Origin: Isoetes taiwanensis
Taxonomy: Eukaryota > Streptophyta > Lycopodiopsida > Isoetales > Isoetaceae
NCBI GenBank assembly: GCA_021234155.1
Contig: JAJEKV010000084.1
Span: forward strand, 3,879,449-3,943,448
Direction of reading: 5' to 3'
DNA length: 64,000 nucleotides
The translations under genes were made by a program, and so were the position numbers. The first letter of the stretch is position 1. Each line of letters begins with the position of its first letter. The notes beneath the pieces were generated by a model that was not told the DNA's origin, searched no databases, and saw only the letters and a list, made by a program, of their open reading frames with translations. Of the stretch, positions 29,360-42,511 are shown one piece after another.

Positions 29360-30003
29360 AACTAGCGGAATTGCAGGCTTGGGGTGAAGGTTGGGGTGGA
29401 TGGAGTAGTGACATTGAGGAAGCTTAATTTTGACATGATTGTCTAATGGAGTTTGTGTGTTAAGACATGAAGTGAAAGTTGCTTAACACTTACGATTAGT
29501 GCAAGCTATACATATAGAGGGGCGATAGGGAAAGTGTGTGAATTTCAGCGCTTTGTCATAACGCTATATGATGGCATTTAGAAGGTATTGTGAATTTGAA
29601 TGGTATGTGATAGGGCTATATGATGGCATTATTGATCGGGATTACTTAAGATTTTCACAATTGACGAGTACATTACAATTGCAATGTAGATTTTCTATCT
29701 ATCTACATTGCAAGGTTGTGGCGACTTGTAGGTATATGCAGTTTTTCGTGTTGGGTGGTTTTTGTAGTTGTTGGGTGACTTTAATACGAGCATTGGTGTA
29801 CAATTGTGACCTTTCCAACATAGTTTGCAATCAACTAAATATGTACTCTTTAGAAATGAGCATTGAATTAAGTAGGTTCAATCTATAAACAGCGAAATTT
29901 ATGCTTTTGTAAACATATTGCATAAAAGAATGTATATGACAAAACTCAAATAAACTTCTCCTTTATGAAGTTATCGACAATAGGGATCAATAAAAACTTT
30001 AGA
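29355..30003. other. Intergenic DNA with a 13-bp-stem hairpin
   Basis: TTGCAATGTAGAT (29679-29691) and ATCTACATTGCAA (29701-29713) form a perfect inverted repeat with a 9-nt loop. An open frame at 29568-29888 spans it without a recognisable domain. The LINE target duplication ends at 30003. Confidence 0.5.
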
Positions 30004-31703
30004 ATATTTTGGATGCCTTTTCTTTAGCTTCAGGATGCTTGCTTAACTGGTCGAAGTGCTCGGCCATGTGGGTACTGGAGGAACCTCCTCCTGCGTGGTT
30101 GAGTCAGTTTCCCTGGGCTCTAACACCGCCACACACGGCTGCCAAACTGTTAGGCATACCATTTGGCTTGGACATTAATGCTAGGGCAATTTGGGCGGAG
30201 ACATTACAGAATCTTAAGCAAAGATTTGAATTGGTGGAGGGAAGTAAACTCACCATGGTCGGTAGGATTACGGTAGCCAAGTCGGTCTTCAGTAGCACTC
30301 ATATTTACGAAGCCTCCTGCATACTTGCACCAGAAAGTGTGGTTAAGGAGTTGGATGACACCATTCGCAATTTTGTTTGGGGAGGGAATGAGGAGGGGGC
30401 TACAGTGAAGGTCGCATGGTGGAAGTGTGTAAGGCCCCCCATGACAGTGGGGTTTGGGTATGCTTGATGTGTCGTTGCACACGAAAGGTGCCGGTGTCGA
30501 AATTCATCCGGCAAGTTGTTGCGTGAGCAAATGATCCCCTGTGTTTGGCTCTGTTAGCACGGTCACTTCGTCACTCTATTGTGTTTAGGAAGCCGCCTAT
30601 TATTCTCTCGGTTGTCGGGGCTCTGTTTGAGGATTTGCGGCCATTCCCTCATGCTTCACCTTTTCTTAAGGGTCTCCCCAAGGCACGGAAGGTGGTCAAG
30701 GTTCTCTTTTCATTGGACCCTAGCAGATGTATGGTAGCCTCATCGCCCTTTCTCTGGGTACCCTTGGACTCTGCATCTCCCTTGGCCTCTTCCTTACACC
30801 CAGTGCATTTCGGCCCAGATGGATTGCTGCGGGGGGTAACATCCATCCGCGGATCGGTATTGGGAAGGTCATCCGGCGCCATGGGAGTTTTTAGGAGAGA
30901 TTTGGCTCACGGTGGGACATACCTGACTTGGGCGAATTGCCAATGCTATTCCATTGCGCTTGTCTTCTCAAGTCAATCGGCTTTGGAAGTCGATAGTGGA
31001 CTTGATGCATCTCAGTTTGTAGCATCGGCCTATGGGCTCCTAGCGCTTCAGGACACGTTGCCGCCTTCGGATAAGTGGTCACTTAAGCTTCCAGGGAGTA
31101 AGTGGCCCGCCATGTGGAAGTGGGCGGGAATACATTGCCTCCTCCTAAAAATCCGCACCCTTTTGTGGCGCATCTTGCACCGTAGCCTCGGGGTGAATGT
31201 CCGAGTCCACGTGTTCAAGCCTCGTGTAGCTTTAAACATGCCCTTTATGTGGGAGGCGACGTGAGACCATTGAGCACCTTTGCTTTGTCCTATGCACGAG
31301 GTAGGGGCACTTGGTCCCGGGTGAGAGCCCTCTTTGGGACTTCATTATGCGGTCGAAGATTCTCTTGGGAGTCCTTCCTAGCAGGTGGGGCGTGTTTAAG
31401 CGGCGCTTCATTTATGCGAGCTTGGCTTTTGTGGCTGATTTGGAAAAAGACGGAGCCGAAGGTCTTTCGAATCGCAAAGCTTAGCCCTTTTCGGTTGGTT
31501 CCGATCTTGAGGCATAAGTTGTGGCAGGCGTACCAAGTCTCAAGCTTGTCTGGCACAGTTAAGCGGGAAATTTGGTCGACATTCCTACAGATTGTGGATC
31601 ATGATGGGCGCTTCATTTCTTAGCACCACACTTATCATTGTACTTGATCGCATTCTAGTGGTTTAATATATTCTTATATTCTTCAAAAAAAAAAAAAAAA
31701 AAA
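30004..31703 (+). mobile_element. 5'-truncated L1-type LINE, about 1.7 kb
   Basis: Begins inside ORF2 just after the RT catalytic block (DAFSLASGCLLNWSKCS, matching DTFSLASGILLNWGKCS of the first LINE), and ends TTCTTC plus an A-run (about 31686-31708). The target duplication AAAAACTTTAGA is at 29992-30003 and after the tail to about 31715. It belongs to the same family as the 14.2-18.7 kb LINE, in the opposite orientation. Confidence 0.92.
30006..31623 (+). pseudogene. LINE ORF2 C-terminal fragment, frameshifted
   Basis: Three successive frames: 30006-30467 (KLLGIPFGLDINARAIW, then GRITVAKSVFSSTHIY, then IRNFVWGGNEEGATVKVAWW), about 30545-31264 (RT connection region) and about 31249-31623 (C-terminal region). 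The RT active site lies upstream of the truncation and is absent, so the fragment cannot be active. Similarity to the first LINE runs through its whole length. Confidence 0.88.
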
Positions 31704-31715
31704 AAAAACTTTAGA

Positions 31716-32507
31716 TAGCCCTCTAGAAGCTATTGGAAATTCTTTTTAGGGTTATGCATGAGTCTGCTATAAGGCGAGATTGTGTCTAAATTTAGTAAGA
31801 CATTTTCCTAGCATATTCATTTTAAAAAGTGGGTAAAATGAGGGATATGTTGGAAATGTAAACAGTATGTGTAGCAAATAGGAATGTTAGATAATGTTTT
31901 CTATTTTTCTTAACCTTATTATCACCATCGAAAGTGGATAGCATTTCTGTAGTTCTCGACATTGGAAGGACCAGACTATTATTGTGACGTTCTGCAAGTA
32001 GTTCTCGACATTGGAAGGACCAGACTATTATTGTGACGTTCTGCCAGTACTAAGCAAAACAGGAACAACATTTCTTTTCTAGATTTTAGAACAGATTAAA
32101 TAATTGTCATTCCATGTCTGTTGTGCATGCTGCATTTGTTGGTATGTTGCAACTTGAGTTGCATGAACACTTCTACCTCCTAGTGTTTGTGGCTACTGTA
32201 GCAACTGATGTGCACTGAAGGTTCAGACTGTGAAGGGTGGTAAATATTTGTAAATGCACCACCATGATAGGTATATGCGCATCGCTATGTGTATGTGTAT
32301 ATGGCATGTGCTGCCCCTATCCTTGTAAGTTGCAGTAGACATTAGGTTCCAATGCAGTTGCCCCATATCTCTAGAGAGTTGTTGCATCCAGCCCTCTCCC
32401 TGACAACATAATAGCACAAAATTTATTTTTCAAAGACAGAGAATGCTATTTATAAATGTGCACACTTATTTTACCCGGACGACTTGAAAACATACATATT
32501 GCTTTCT
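31716..32507. other. Intergenic DNA with a 49-bp tandem duplication
   Basis: GTAGTTCTCGACATTGGAAG... at 31949-31997 is repeated at 31998-32044 almost exactly. The remainder shows no gene. Confidence 0.6.
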
Positions 32508-32795
32508 TCAGAAAAGTGAACCACTAACATCATCATATGTTGGCTCATTCTGATTCGGATGGAGTAGTTGTGCATCCCGACATAGTGGCATATAACTTCC
32601 ATACCCTTTAGCAACAACAAATCGTGGTGCATTACCTACAACTGCACCTGGTTTATGTTGAGAGTAGATGTAACAATAGGCATGCTTGTGCATAAAATCA
32701 TACACATGAGTTGCATTGTCTTTTTTTGACTTGCATTCTTTCATCAAATCTTGCTTCCCGATGCTCAAGTTCTCATTCCGCAAATATGCTTCCAT
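32508..32795 (-). CDS. Unidentified open frame, 95 aa, possibly a terminal exon
   Basis: Reads MEAYLRNENLSIGKQDLMKE ... KGYGSYMPLCRDAQLLHPNQ and ends SGSLF. The composition looks like a real soluble protein (charged, few low-complexity runs) rather than noise. No domain recognised, and no upstream exon was found. It could be the 3' exon of a broken gene or a captured fragment. Confidence 0.3.
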   Translation of the reverse strand: MEAYLRNENLSIGKQDLMKECKSKKDNATHVYDFMHKHAYCYIYSQHKPGAVVGNAPRFVVAKGYGSYMPLCRDAQLLHPNQNEPTYDDVSGSLF

Positions 32796-32914
32796 AGCGG
32801 GATAGGTTCAATATCAGATAATGTTTTATAATGTCATACATTTTTTCGCTTTGATACCAAGACAAATTTGATGTTTAATACGTCAAAAATACGTCCAAAA
32901 AAATTTCCGGCATC

Positions 32915-33265
32915 GAAAAAATTTCGCGTAAGCGAAACCTTCAGTTTCGCTTACGCGAAACTAAAAAAAAAAAAAAAAAAAAATCATAGTTTAAACCTTA
33001 CGTGAAAAAAGTTTCACAGAACGAATCAAGGTTTTCGCTACTTTTAAAAAAAACAATTACTATTATTATTGCGATGACCCTCGCCTGGCGTGCCACATTG
33101 AATTGTGCCATGCCGAGGGTGGGTGTCATTGCTGACGCGAAAAAAAAAAATGGATTTTTTTTTTCGACAAAAAAAAAACAATTTTGAATTTTCGCGTAAG
33201 CGAAACTGGATTTTTGAATTTTTGAATTTTTGAATTTTCGCGTAAGCGAAACTGTTCGCGTACCA
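32915..33265. mobile_element. Foldback element with TTTCGCGTAAGCGAAAC modules
   Basis: The 17-mer TTTCGCGTAAGCGAAAC occurs at about 32922 and, in near-identical form, at about 33190 and 33237. Its inverse GTTTCGCTTACGCGAAA is at 32944, making a hairpin at the left end. Between them are A- and T-runs and TTTTTGAA tandem units (33207-33236). Non-coding and MITE-like; ends and target-site duplication not resolved. Confidence 0.6.
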
Positions 33266-34385
33266 TCGAAACAATAGGTCAACCATTTGTTTGGAAATAT
33301 ACGAGTTTTAATGGTTAGTGTGGTTACAATTTGGGACTCTCTTTAGATCATTACGTCTTTATGAAATTTGTGATTGATAAGGAAGATTGAATACTCAATG
33401 AATTGGCTGCTTTTATTATCCTGCTTGAATTCTCTACTGGTAAAGTGGTCCCGTTCTGGAGAACTTATAATAGGTTCTAGCAGCATATGTGAGATTACAA
33501 GGACTATATTAAGTGTGGAGACACATATTTGAGCCGCCATATCTAGTTACATCTTTGTAAACATTACTTGAAATAAGGCTTGGAAAAACATTCTAGGGGA
33601 TCATAGAATAATACAGGGCTGAATAGAACTTGGAAATATGGTTTGGGGAACCTTTAAGACAATAAGCCAAATACTTGGCAATTAAATATATTTTTAAACG
33701 TTATGTAGGTAAATTGGCTTGGTAGCGTTATAATGCCCCATCTAGAACTTTATGACTTGGTGTATAGGCTACGACTTGGGGTATGATCTTCAGCACATGT
33801 GAACTGAAATAACAATCTCACTCATATTAGCTTTTCTGTGCACATCATCTGTCAAAACATTGACGTACAGAGATTATACGTGTGAAATTTATACCATAGT
33901 CTTTATGATGAGTGGTCAAACTGGTAATTCACCTTTTTCGTATACCTAATTTCTTATTGTAAGCTAAGAACGCATTTTAGGGTTCTTAGTGTTAGCTGGC
34001 CTTCATACGAAACAGAGCGGCCGGAGTGTAACCAGGCTTGACACGGCGATGCCTAGATACAATGGAAAGCATGTTTTGATAGACTATGGCAGAATATGGT
34101 ACAACAGGGCGGCGCCTTTGGAGTATGAACAGGCATGTATTCTGATCCTTCACTTCATGCGAATTTTTGAGTACAGATCTAGAGAATCAAGTTTTAATGG
34201 CAAGAGTTTTGGCGCCATAAAGCAGCAGGATTTTATGACTGGACTTACCATTCCCTTATCTAGACATTGCATTTTGATCCTCCTTCTGCAGCCTTTAGCA
34301 TTTTTTGCTTGTTCCTAAGTAAGGGAACCCGCATACTCTAAGTGCAATAGCTTTTTTCTGCAATTCCAATTCCGGCCGTTTCCAA
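33266..34385. other. Flank upstream of the SAP-like relative
   Basis: AT-rich. An open frame at 33989-34318 shows no recognisable domain. It may include the promoter or 5' UTR of the gene fragment at 34386. Confidence 0.3.
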
Positions 34386-35520
34386 ATGACGAGACCAGAG
34401 GGATCTTGCAATAAGAAACCCACCAAACTGGATATACTTCGAATGCTCAAAGAAGCTGGTGTGGATTGTAGCTTTGTGGGCAGAAACGATGGGGCTGGTG
34501 TAAAAAAATCTGAACTTGTGCAAATGGCAGCCAAAGCTGGCATAGATATACATCAGGGGAAGCGAAATCTTGCTGGCAAACGTCCTACTGTTGAAAGCTT
34601 TCAAGACCTTACGAAGGATACAAGCTTGGATCACACGTTTCCAAAGGCAAAGAACGTTGACAGCAGTGTACCAAGTCAGGTGGACGAATCTAATAATGGA
34701 GACGTCCCTCTTAATCAGGTTTTTTGATTTGTTCTCACATAATACTGTTCTAAAAACAATGGGAGGGTAAAATAGATTTCATTCAAAGTTCTAAGCTGTA
34801 TTCTGGCCAGATCTGTATTAGGGATGTTTCTTGCTTGCCTTACTCTTCACATACCACTTTATTTCTTCTACATACTGCATTATCTTCTCTGTTATCTTCT
34901 CTGTTTTATCTCCCGGAGCATGTTGCTCAATATGGCTTCAACAACAGCATTATTACGCAATGGTTTTCTTCATTTCGGGTCATGTTGCTCAATATGGTTT
35001 CTACTACAGCAATATAGCAAGCAAGGCATGGTAAAGATACACTGGAACAAGCAATATCTTGCGATTTACACTAGTTTGAGATCTAAACTAATGTTACAAT
35101 GGTTGGGAGGAAGTTTTCTTTTACCCTTTGTATTTGACTACCTAAAGTTGCTGTAATAACGTTTGTTTCTGCTGTTCTATTAAATTATGGTTCAGTATAT
35201 GGTTGAAAGGCCTCTGGCCTGAGAACTCTTTAGCTTACCTGCATGTCTATTCACTTCTTACCCTGTTTGGCTAATTAGTGTCTGTTGGACTGCAGGTAAC
35301 CAGAGTTTTCTCTACCTACTCTGTTTTTCAGCATGCTTTTGTTAAGCATGAGAACTTGGAGCACTCTGAAGTATGTTTACAATGGAAGCGAAAGTTTTTT
35401 GAAGATGTTTTAGCTAAGCCCAATAATCTCACCTTTTTCCAAACTACAGCCATCTTTAAGATGTTCAGGTGGTATTATTTTCCTGACTATTATTGTTCTA
35501 AATGTAAGGAGGCAGCACAG
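34386..35520 (+). pseudogene. Diverged relative of the array's SAP-like gene, 5' part only
   Basis: Exon 34386-34718 encodes MTRPEGSCNKKPTKLDILRM and KKSELVQMAAKAGID, parallel to GRPEGVCNKG...SKLIEFLRRNGL and KAQLLEMCRAHGLD of the array units. It ends ...LNQ|GT just as they end ...PNQ|GT. A second exon, about 35296-35520 (acceptor CTGCAG|GTAACC), reads VKHENLEHSEVCLQWKRKFF and continues through YYFPDYYCSKCKEAAQ. Its DNA counterpart survives only as decayed intron sequence in the array units (about 37990-38030 in U1). No middle exon, RT or B3 part follows before the (TA)n tract at 36116. It could be an older truncated element or the remnant of a progenitor gene. Confidence 0.6.
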
Positions 35521-35532
35521 GTCTGGACCTAA

Positions 35533-36230
<698 letters not shown>

Positions 36231-37094
36231 AAATTCGCAATATTTTAATCTATTGTAGTCTGCTCTATTCTAGTTTACTTCAAAATTATGTGGACTTATA
36301 ATCCATGGACTGGTTTAATCCATGGCATAGGGCAGATAACATTAGGTTTAAAGTTTTTTTGGCTGGAGCATTATCCACCCTGGAACATGGTTAATTTGAA
36401 GGGGCATTAATTGCCTTTATCCTTGCATGTCCAAGTGAGCATCTAATAGTGCAACAAAAAAGGTTGAATACACTTGCCCTAATTTGGGTATATCCTAACC
36501 CCTATGGTATGAATTATGGAATGAAATGATAAGGGGTGAAGGATAAATATTGATGAGCATTTTCTACCCCCTAGTAGTTAAATTAAGGATGGATTAAATT
36601 AGGATTATGATTACAGGCCAATGGTTGGTGGGAATACGAATATGAAGTTGTTGCATAGGTCAGGTATTGGGGGGTGATAGGGGCAAACATCCCAAGGTAT
36701 AAAATGGCTATGGGTATTATGGCGTTTATATGGGCACTTGGTAACTTATGCTCGAAATGTGTTACACTTAATTAACTAATATTTTTCAATAGTACTTACA
36801 CCAACAGTTTTGTTGGCTAACTCTAATTTGAAAGGCAACCCTAACGATGGGGTGTCGTCTACGACGGCCTTGGGCTGATAGGTGCTGACGGATCCCTAAC
36901 GAACCATGGATGACCTTTTCGGAGTTTGTTACATGCAAAATATCGACATCTCGGATTGATCAAGACAGGTAACCAGCTGTTATGTTCCTTTTTCTTAATC
37001 TTCTTGTTATATTTGCTTAAGACAGACTGGTTTTTGGTTTTCTCGTAATCTGGTTTAGCCTCCATGCTATATAATATGATCAGATCCCTCTACC

Positions 37095-37436
37095 ATGAAC
37101 ACGAATTTTGGCATGAGTAAGGCTGGCCGACCTGAGGGTGTGTGCAATAAAGGGCAGACCAGATCTAAACTCATTGAATTCCTTAGAAGGAATGGCTTAG
37201 AGCATAGTAGCCCGCAGCCTACTAAAGCTCAACTGTTAGAGATGTGCAGAGCCCATGGATTAGATCCAAATAGGGACAAGAGTGATTCTGGAATTATAAA
37301 ATTCCTCCCTAGTCTGAATGCATGTGGGAATATCTCTAGATCTGGTAATACAACAAGCGGCAATGTGGAGATTGTTGCTGACTCTGAAATTGATGAAATT
37401 GAGGAAGATTCGGATGATGGAGTGCAACCAAATCAG
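37095..37436 (+). CDS. U1 SAP-like first exon (114 codons)
   Basis: MNTNFGMSKAGRPEGVCNKG, then two helix-extension-helix-like segments (SKLIEFLRRNGLEHSS; KAQLLEMCRAHGLDPN), the second matching the SAP pattern of short DNA-binding modules, then an acidic tail (EIDEIEEDSDDG). It ends at a phase-0 donor CAG|GTTCCT. The same exon is found in all four units, which supports it as coding. Start chosen at the ATG shared by all copies. A separate small protein from unspliced RNA (reading on to 37571) is possible. Confidence 0.65.
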
Positions 37437-38655
37437 GTTCCTACAATTGAATTGTCTAATACTGGTTTCCTAACCATTTTATGTAATACTCACTGTTATG
37501 ATAGAATGATTCTTAGTGGCATTAGTATTGCATGTCACAATAATTGTAGACATAACATGCTAGCATGCTAGTAGATTACTACAGTTCTGCATGAATTGCT
37601 TATTCGAAATTAAGATGTAATGTTATAATCCATAGGTTGATAACATCTGGTTAAGGTATATTTATGTTAAATTGTGGGTAAAGGGCAGAAATGCCAAGAG
37701 AGTTCATTGCTTACCTGTTAGCAGTAGGATTTTTTACCCTCTTAAGGCTAATTAGTTCTATTTGCTGCAGGTAACCGAGCTCTCTTCTCCTGCATCTGGT
37801 TCTGTTTTTTGCATGGAAGCATGAATGATTGAAGAATGTTTTTATGTACTACTGTATTTATATTGTATACAACGTTTATGGTAAGTTTTTGATCCCTTCA
37901 AGTTTAATTATTCAATGGAGTAACTGTATGGTAAACTCTTAATCCTTTTGTGTATTGATATTTTGAAAATTATTTATGGCTGTTTTTTACTGCTTGGTAA
38001 AACATGTTTGGAGCACCTTGAAGTAATTTATGGTAATATAATTATGGATCTCAGCCTTTGGCTGCATTTTCTTATTCTGTTTCCATACTTGCCTACTTTT
38101 TGGTTCATCCAGTGGTTTTTAAATTTGCATGGTGTTTTCCTGGTTAATTTTAAGACTTTGGATATTGCCCTTCTTTTTAGATCATGCTGGGATTTGACAC
38201 ATCTACAGTTCTCTTCAACAGTCTATTCCAAATTGTTGTACAAGTTATTTTACAAGTTATTTAGCAATTTTATGGTACAGCATATTGCCTGTTGTGGATG
38301 ATTTCCTTTTGCTACAGGTTAATGTGTATCAAAGTAGTATGGTCAAGGTTAAATAATTGTATTATTAAATGAGTTGAGCTGGTCCTTATCTTTAGACTTG
38401 TCTATGGTTAAACTATTATATGGTTACATGATCTCTAAGGGCTCCCTCTTTAGGGTCCAATAAATTCAGTAGTCTTATTTAGTTAGGTTAAGGCTATTTG
38501 AATGTCTAGTCAAGTAGAGGCTTGGTTAGGCCAATCTATATATCTCCCCACTTTGGATCACTGGTTTTACTGGTGAAGCCCTTAGAGATTGATGTAGTCT
38601 TTTATTTTGCATTATTCTTATCCTAATGGTTACTAATGTGTATTCTGTTCTTTAG

Positions 38656-41600
38656 GAAGCTAGGGCTCAGAAAAGTAATACTGGTTTCTTCAAACAACAA
38701 GATTCCATTCAAACAAATGCACTTGATTCGGTCGAGGGTAGACCAGAATGGCTTCCCCGAAATGGCTAAACTTGGTTACATGGGGCAGTATCTTAGCCCC
38801 TAATAAAGCCGCATGTGCAGCTTTTGGCATGTATAAAGTTGGTGGAGGTTCATAATCTGCTAATCTGTAAGGAATGCAATTTGAATGAAGGAGAAATTTC
38901 AGTAGTTCTTTTTCTTGGGTTTAACAATATGCTGGGACTTGTGGCAAGTTTCAAGGATGCTGATTACGCTAAGTGTCATGAGTTGATTATTGATGCATAT
39001 AAGAAATTGCCTGATGCGCATTTGGTCACCGATAAAAAGGATGTGGTTGATCTTCCGCCCTTCATCGTGGGCTTAACAAAGACCGAAAAAGCGTAAACAA
39101 TCTCAAGTTCACTTATACCCCAAAAGGCAAGGTTAGTACTCCTACCGATAAAGTTAGTGAACAGATGCATCATTGGATAATTGCCTCGCTTAGTATTGAT
39201 GAAGTGGAAAACAATCCTGTTCCGCAATTAATACCGAGGTTTTAATACCTCCATGCAATGAAGAGGATAATATCGTATGCGTTTAATCTTATGGATTAAA
39301 GGAACTAAATCTTTTAATTGTGGTGGATTCCCTTTAATGTCAAATAGGAATGTGGAGATACATGCCGAAAGCGCTTTCAAAGAAACTCGTGGGCTAGCAA
39401 AAATCTCGCAGTGATTGCTCCTATCGCAAGGAATCCTTTATTATGCTTGCAAGAATAACTAATGAGGAAGTTACTAAAGCTGAAAGAGATGCTATATCTT
39501 TCACTAAAAATATCAGAAAGATTAATTTGAATCTACCTTTCCCAATTCAGCTTCTGGAGAAAAAATGTACTATTGGGACTGCCCTGTATATAGGGCAAAA
39601 GGGACACATGGCTAAAACTGATGAACAGAGAATAGACTTTTACTTGAAACGCATTTGGAGGACTTATTGCCCTTTTTTCAAGTGTAATTGTGACAATGTC
39701 ACAGATGAAAAATGTGCTGATAATATCATATGGTTTGACCATATGGTTTGGTTCATGTTTAATAATCTGGAGAAGATTTGGACTGAGCAAAGTTTGCAGA
39801 TGAGGTTTGCATATATGTGCAGATGGTTATCTTCTGATCCTATTAAGAAAGTTGTCATTTCTTACATTGGATATCTGAAAGTAAGGGATCTGTTCTTCAA
39901 AATGACTCACAGATTAGCTGAGAATGAAAATTGTAACTTTAAACTGGAATTTGGCAACTCTAAGACAGTGGATATTATTGAGAAAACTATCAAGTCCAGG
40001 AAGTTTTTAATGGATCATCTCCATGATAATAACAGCTTTGGATATGCTCCTGCAAGGAAGAGAAACCAGAATTCTAATGCTACTGTCAGTGGTATCCTCA
40101 GACCTCCAAAGATCTTGAGAAATCAGGTGGGTACAGAATTGTTAGCCACAAACAAAACAGGTAACTCTGCTGGTGCAGGCAGCAGCAGTAATATTATGTT
40201 TTGAGTATAGTATGGTTTTCATACTATATACTGCTTATATAGTTCTGGATGCTTGACTGTGCATGCATTGCATGTTGTTCAGGCCTTAGTGCCAATCTAT
40301 ATGGGATCTTTCCCAATTTTTATATGGGATTTATTCCCCAAATTTTTCTTTTATGGGATTTATTCCCAAATTTTGATACTATATGATATTCAATAGAATA
40401 TTTTATGTTGCTAAAGCATTGATATTGTTTTAAACAGAAAAGAAGAGTTCTTTGCAACAGGATTGATGGAAGGATTAAACTACAAGTATTAAAGGAAAAA
40501 ATAGATAAAAAGTATGTGCATCTTACCTATTTTTCCAAAGTTGTGGATAAAATCAACTATACTAGTGCTTTCAAAAGTGTTATTAGCAGACATCTTGGTA
40601 GTATTGGTTATGATGCATGGGAAAACACAACTTTCGGGTGGAGATATATTAGTAATCTTAAAGATATGTTCTATAAACCCAAATTGGTCTTTACTAATGA
40701 TGGTCACCAAATTGTGTATGCTCTATACCAAGGTTGCGTAAATTTGTTGATCCAAGAATTGGACATATCCGCATTTCACGGATATCAATATTATACATTG
40801 CAAGGGCTTGAGAAATTGGTTTGCACTTGGGCTAAATTTCATCCCTGACTGTCCTTTTACTATTACAAAGTATATGGATGAAATTGAGATTACAATTGAA
40901 CAGTTTTTTCATGTGCACAGATTCTCATTCATGAATTTTGATGAACTTACTATACAAAGAATGCAAATTGATCCGATGAAGGAAATAAAATGGTTAGCTA
41001 AATTATTTGTGGAAAGCAATGCACAGATCAGGAAAAAATTCCTAATTGAGGATGAAAGGGTTATGAAAAATATCGAATGGTTAGTGAATAACCTGTATAT
41101 TTCAGGAGTTGATAAGGCAGCCAACAATCCAGTTTTTATCTGCCCATTGCATATCAGAATGGAAGCTAGTATCAGACTTAATAGTAATGATTTTTGCAAA
41201 GCAAGACAATCAACCGAAAGATCAACTCATTCTACAAGTCCAAACGGAGATTGGTAATCTATTGGGGATGGTCACATTGGTAGCTTGAACTCCCATACCT
41301 CCTTGGGATCTTTAAAGCACATAAGTTTGAATATAGATGGATAACAAATGCGATGATACAATTTTTTTCAATCAATCGCGATCTGTTGTGGCACCGGTTT
41401 GAACCTGATACTTGATATATGGCCTTCTATTTGCTTTGAAAGGTGTAGAAAAGCCAATATTTTCCAAAAAAATAATATTAAAGCTGCATGGGTAGTTAAT
41501 TCTATATATGATGTTGCATGTAACATCCCCAAGAAAAATTAGTGATGTCTTTGTGGCGCATATTACCAAATGTTATGAAAATATCCCTCTTTATGGGGAA

Positions 41601-42511
41601 TATGGGATCCGCAATGTGATGGAAAGGGTTAGTTTAATGGCCCGAGTTTCCAAAGGAAAAGTCATTCGATGTGATATCCGGTACCAAATTCAAAGTAATG
41701 GTAAAATTACCATGGAATGGAAGAACAAAGCCCCCGAAAGTAAAGCATGGAAAAAGCTTGATAAGGAACTCTTCATTGCACAATCAACATATGGTCGCTT
41801 AATAATTGCCGGCTTCTCATGCATGATGGTATTTTTAAACAAAGTTAAAGGTATTCCTATGGGGTTTGCTTCAAGCCCGTGATGGTGCAACTTATATTTG
41901 GCAAAGACTTGAATTGGACTTTATTACTAAGCTTATTAATGAAGGAAGGCTACGTGAAGTCGCTACCTTTAAGTTTACGCTCGTATATATTGATGATTTA
42001 CTCAAAGATTAATAATCCTACTATCGAGGATTTCTTGGCCCTGTTAAATAAAAATATAGAGCCTAATATATATGACTTGAGCATTTGGTCATCAAAGATG
42101 AAACAAGATATTGTAAGAAGGGAGACCGTATTGGTAGGAAAGTTGATTTCCTAAACATGTCTATTGAAATTATGGCACATCATAATCGGCCTATATAATA
42201 CTATGAAGTTTGATAAAAGAAATAATCTACCTTTTAAGGTATCAAGATTCATACATGCTACCGCCATGTGCCATATATTAATGCTTGCAATATAATTATA
42301 TATCACAAATACACCATTGCTTTATGTGCACAAAGAATCCAATTCGGCTGCCACGATGTGTTGAACTTATGAATTGCTTCATCAACAATGGCTTTAAAAG
42401 ATGATGTATGGTTTAAAGTTATCAAAGTTCTAAAACACGAACATTTCCCGTGACTCGATATGATATTGCCAATCGTTATGTTTGAGCTTTTACAAATCCA
42501 AATCAGCATGA
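38656..42511 (+). pseudogene. U1 middle exon and PLE-like RT exon, many frame breaks
   Basis: Middle exon 38656-40126 (acceptor TTTAG|GAAGCT, donor CAG|GTGGGT), with its longest clean stretch at 39443-40126. Intron 40127-40437. RT exon 40438-42511, homologous along its length to the intact U2 RT exon. Frames change near 40700-40790, 41200-41420 and at numerous points to 42500, including within the RT active-site blocks (GGCGCATATTACC where U2 has GGCAGACATTACC). The breaks sit at CAG/CTG positions and may be sequencing artefacts. Confidence 0.75.

Noticed and set aside
38656-42511. Frame breaks in U1 and U3 taken as proof that those copies are dead
   Set aside because: The breaks cluster at CAG/CTG contexts in an otherwise near-identical repeat, so sequence error is at least as likely.
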